Below, one piece after another: positions 61,586 through 64,000 of a stretch of DNA of 64,000 bases. The notes under the pieces are model-generated. The model was not told the origin of the DNA, ran no database searches, and saw only the letters and a program-made list of their open reading frames with translations. Position numbers and translations under genes: made by a program. Origin of the DNA: an uncultured Coriobacteriaceae bacterium (lineage in GTDB: Bacteria > Actinomycetota > Coriobacteriia > Coriobacteriales > Atopobiaceae). Within the stretch, counting starts at the first letter, position 1. The number at the start of each line of letters is the position of its first letter. Location of the stretch: positions 246,296 to 310,295 of the forward strand of contig CADAAU010000002.1 of the NCBI GenBank assembly GCA_902786015.1. Reading direction: 5' to 3'.

Positions 61586-62613
61586 GGCACCTACTTAATA
61601 CGCTTTATGTCTTTTCGGAAGACCTGTATCTATCCCTTGATGGCGAGAATCTTGTCGCAAAGAGAAGTGGCAAAGAAGTGTCGAGGATACCGCTCCATAC
61701 GTTGGAGAGTGTCTTTACGTTTTCGTACATGGGCGCAAGTCCGGCGCTTATGGGCGCCTGTGCAGAACGGGGAATCCAGCTTGCCTTCTTTGATCGACGT
61801 GGTCGTTTTCTGGCGGACGTGCAAGGCGAGACATCTGGCAGCGTATTGTTACGCAAGGAACAGTACGCCGTATCTGTTGATGCCGATAAACGCCTTGAAA
61901 TCGCAAGAAATTGTATTCTTGCAAAAGTGTTTAACTGCAGATGGGTGCTTGAACGCGCGACACGGGACCATGGGTTGCGCATTGATGCGGAGCGCGTAAA
62001 AGGCGCCTCGGCGAGACTCGCCGCTTCAATAGCGGAGATTCGCACCTGTGCGTCACTGGAGAGTCTTCGGGGAATTGAGGGTGATGCTGCCGCAGTGTAC
62101 TTTTCTGTGTTCAACGAGCTTATTCTGAGCAACGATGATACGTTTATATTTAATGGGCGGAGCAAGCGTCCGCCAAAAGATGCCGTTAATGCGATGCTGT
62201 CATTGTTCTATACCGTCTTGTCCATCGATTGCTCTGCGGCTTTGCGCGGTGTCGGTCTCGATCCGTTCGTTGGGTTCCTTCATACGGATCGTCCGGGAAG
62301 ACGCTCGCTTGCGCTTGATTGCATGGAGGAGTTTAGGCCAATACTGGTAGACAGATTCGTTCTAACTGCCATAAACAATCGAATCGTTAACTCAAAGAGT
62401 TTCGTCGTGCGCGAAACTGGAGAGGTGTACTTGACGGATCAAGCGCGCAGAGCGTTGTTTGACCTTTGGCAGAAACGTAAACGCGAAAGTCTTGTGCACC
62501 CATTCTTGAAAGAGAAGATGCCAAGAGGTGTGTGCGTATACGTCCAAGCTCAGCTTTTAGCGAAAGCAATACGAGGTCAGCTAGATGGGTATCCTCCGTT
62601 TTTATGGAAGTGA
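61582..62613 (+). CDS. cas1: Cas1 integrase (type I-C)
   Basis: 343 residues from the ATG overlapping the cas4 stop; the frame to 61489 overlaps cas4. The catalytic metal ligands are visible as Glu in 'LRGIEGDAAAVYF', His in 'GFLHTDRPGRRSLALD' and Asp/Glu in 'DCMEEFRPILVD'. It integrates new spacers at the leader end. Confidence 0.97.
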   Translation: MRHLLNTLYVFSEDLYLSLDGENLVAKRSGKEVSRIPLHTLESVFTFSYMGASPALMGACAERGIQLAFFDRRGRFLADVQGETSGSVLLRKEQYAVSVDADKRLEIARNCILAKVFNCRWVLERATRDHGLRIDAERVKGASARLAASIAEIRTCASLESLRGIEGDAAAVYFSVFNELILSNDDTFIFNGRSKRPPKDAVNAMLSLFYTVLSIDCSAALRGVGLDPFVGFLHTDRPGRRSLALDCMEEFRPILVDRFVLTAINNRIVNSKSFVVRETGEVYLTDQARRALFDLWQKRKRESLVHPFLKEKMPRGVCVYVQAQLLAKAIRGQLDGYPPFLWK

Positions 62614-62618
62614 TCGAG

Positions 62619-62909
62619 ATGATGACAGTAATCTCATATGACGTGGATACAAGGGACCCTTCTGGCGCGAGGCGTTTGAGACGAGTTGCAAAAATATGTG
62701 TCAACTATGGACAGCGCGTGCAAAACTCCGTTTTTGAATGTTGTGCTGACGCCGCTACTCTTGAGAAGGTTAAGAGGGAGTTGTTAGACGCGATCGATTG
62801 CGAAACGGATAGTTTGCGGTTTTATAAGCTGGGTAACAAATACCAGAGCAAAATCGAGCAATACGGCAAATCTTCGTCCTATGAGGCGGAGGGTTTTATC
62901 GCTCTTTGA
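62619..62909 (+). CDS. cas2: Cas2 (type I-C)
   Basis: 96 residues from the ATG at 62619, 8 bp after GGAAG; ATG 62622 is as likely, while ATG 62604 lies inside the cas1 end. The ferredoxin-like fold begins 'MTVISYDVDTRDPSGARRLRRVAKIC' with the conserved Asp. It bridges the two Cas1 dimers in the integration complex. It is the last gene before the array. Confidence 0.96.
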   Translation: MMTVISYDVDTRDPSGARRLRRVAKICVNYGQRVQNSVFECCADAATLEKVKRELLDAIDCETDSLRFYKLGNKYQSKIEQYGKSSSYEAEGFIAL

Positions 62910-63132
62910 GAATTGAATGATACGGGAGTTGTCCTGTATGGGTGGCAGGCACCGGCGAAGCGGCGCTGTTTTAGTGCGAAGGTGTTGCTAGCACAAAAAG
63001 TCTGGTAGGTTCGCACCTGACGTTGCAACCATATAGCCGTTTAAGGATGCCTCGCGTTGCGATAAACAACGGCGTTACATGAATTTGAAGCATATATTGT
63101 AACTATAAGAGGGAATGCTACACTATATAGCG
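62910..63132 (+). promoter_or_regulatory. CRISPR leader
   Basis: A 223-bp gene-free stretch between cas2 and the first repeat. It becomes AT-rich towards the array and holds a GTGCGAA...TTCGCAC stem (about 62976-63016). Its position next to cas2 and the repeat orientation mark it as the leader end. It shares a 13-mer (TGCGATAAACAAC, 63058-63070) with spacer 7. Confidence 0.75.
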
Positions 63133-64000
63133 GTCGCCCCTCGCATGAGGGGCGTGGATTGAAATTACATTCTACACCTGATACAGCAGGTGGGGACGCG
63201 TCGCCCCTCGCATGAGGGGCGTGGATTGAAATGTCGATTTGCAGAACTATCTTTACAAACTCTTTGGTCGCCCCTCGCATGAGGGGCGTGGATTGAAATT
63301 CTTTAGATGCGATTGGAGTTGGTAAGTGATGACGTCGCCCCTCGCATGAGGGGCGTGGATTGAAATTCCTCGTCGAGCTGCATTCCTGCCGTCATGCCCT
63401 TCAGTCGCCCCTCGCATGAGGGGCGTGGATTGAAATCAATTGACTACAGACCAGTGGCACCCACTTGAGGGGTCGCCCCTCGCATGAGGGGCGTGGATTG
63501 AAATTCGGCCATCTAGCCCTCCTCCCTGAGTTGCAGAGTCGCCCCTCGCATGAGGGGCGTGGATTGAAATCCTTCGTGCGATAAACAACCTTGGTGACAA
63601 ACTGTCGCCCCTCGCATGAGGGGCGTGGATTGAAATCCGTTTAGCGTGCCTTGGGACTTGCTCGCAATAGTCGCCCCTCGCATGAGGGGCGTGGATTGAA
63701 ATGTCATAGGTACGAGCAAAACTAACGGCAGACTTGTCGCCCCTCGCATGAGGGGCGTGGATTGAAATTATTTTCGCAAGGGCAAGGACGGGCGCATGTA
63801 TGACGTCGCCCCTCGCATGAGGGGCGTGGATTGAAATGATCGTGGCAAGGCGCTCGTAATGGTGTGCGGACGTCGCCCCTCGCATGAGGGGCGTGGATTG
63901 AAATGATCGTGGCAAGGCGCTCGTAATGGTGTGCGGAGTCGCCCCTCGCATGAGGGGCGTGGATTGAAATTATCTACGCAAGGGTAAGGATGGGCGCATG
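63133..64000 (+). CRISPR. Type I-C CRISPR array, at least 13 repeats, runs past window end
   Basis: The 33-bp repeat starts GTCGCCCCTCGCATGAGGGG and ends CGTGGATTGAAAT; its CGCCCCTC/GAGGGGCG stem is the Cas5c substrate. Copies begin at 63133, 63200, 63267, 63334, 63404, 63472, 63538, 63604, 63670, 63736, 63805, 63872 and 63938, with no differences seen. Spacers are 33-37 bp. Spacers 11 and 12 are the same apart from one terminal base, and spacers 10 and 13 are homologous variants. The thirteenth spacer is cut by the window end. ORF-like frames across the array are repeat artefacts. Confidence 0.98.

Noticed and set aside
63041..63951. Reverse frames across the CRISPR array with repeating 'ISIHAPHARGD' and 'FQSTPLMRGAT'
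   Set aside because: They are translations of the 33-bp repeat, not genes.

Overview
The window reads as a chromosomal segment of an anaerobic, fermentative, high-GC Gram-positive bacterium. The best guess is a Coriobacteriia member (Olsenella/Atopobium/Collinsella-like). This rests on the moderately high GC, strong AGGAGG-type ribosome sites, the condensed order greA-lysS-clpC-disA-ispD-ispF-cysS-rlmB-yacP, a mannitol-type PTS, a fused AdhE, a non-mevalonate isoprenoid pathway and a type I-C CRISPR system. The genus is an inference that no 16S or marker comparison supports here.

Layout. 1-7.2 kb: the end of a family 5 solute-binding protein, a dCache-HAMP-GGDEF diguanylate cyclase, a CorA-like protein with extra membrane helices, an XRE-cupin regulator and an acyl-CoA synthetase. 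7.2-10.2 kb: a large palindromic intergenic repeat, an unknown reverse-strand gene and a DUF4012 protein. 10.2-14.8 kb: mannitol-type PTS (reverse), a divergent zinc-type polyol(-phosphate) dehydrogenase and a DeoR regulator. 14.9-20.0 kb: an accessory block of three P-loop ATPases, two of them with C-terminal PD-(D/E)XK-like ends, plus the beheaded start of a fourth gene and a truncated PIN toxin with its antitoxin. 20.2-23.8 kb: AdhE and a small-molecule kinase. The direct repeats in front of AdhE match those around the PTS/dehydrogenase promoters, so the two loci probably share the DeoR regulator. 23.9-26.4 kb: a protein with a probable Vsr/DUF559-like nuclease end beside a 159-bp nested palindrome, a zinc-ribbon microprotein and a spermidine-synthase-like protein. 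26.5-38.6 kb: the housekeeping run tatA, greA, lysS (fused to HD and tRNA-binding domains), clpC, disA, ispD, ispF, cysS, rlmB, yacP.

38.6-50.6 kb: LysR/MFS pair, aldo-keto reductase, flavodoxin, a GGDEF-GGDRF-EAL membrane protein, a lipoprotein histidine phosphatase, an Fe-S aldo-keto reductase, an ICMT-like membrane methyltransferase, a second copy of the 159-bp palindrome and a second MFS carrier. 50.7-55 kb: tRNA-Thr(UGU), a tRNA T-arm remnant, an orphan ParA, two TACGCACA palindromes in a gene-poor stretch and a third AAA/PD-(D/E)XK gene; this looks like a decayed mobile element. 55.1-64 kb: a complete type I-C CRISPR-Cas locus (cas3, cas5c, cas8c, cas7c, cas4, cas1, cas2) and an array of at least 13 repeats of 33 bp that runs off the window. 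A solitary reverse-oriented 12-nt repeat tag lies upstream of the cas5c promoter, and the distal spacers contain a duplicate pair and a pair of homologous variants.

Two c-di-GMP proteins, DisA (c-di-AMP) and several sugar/alcohol redox enzymes give the housekeeping half a signalling and fermentation flavour. The accessory half is dominated by defence-like and mobile-element-like modules.
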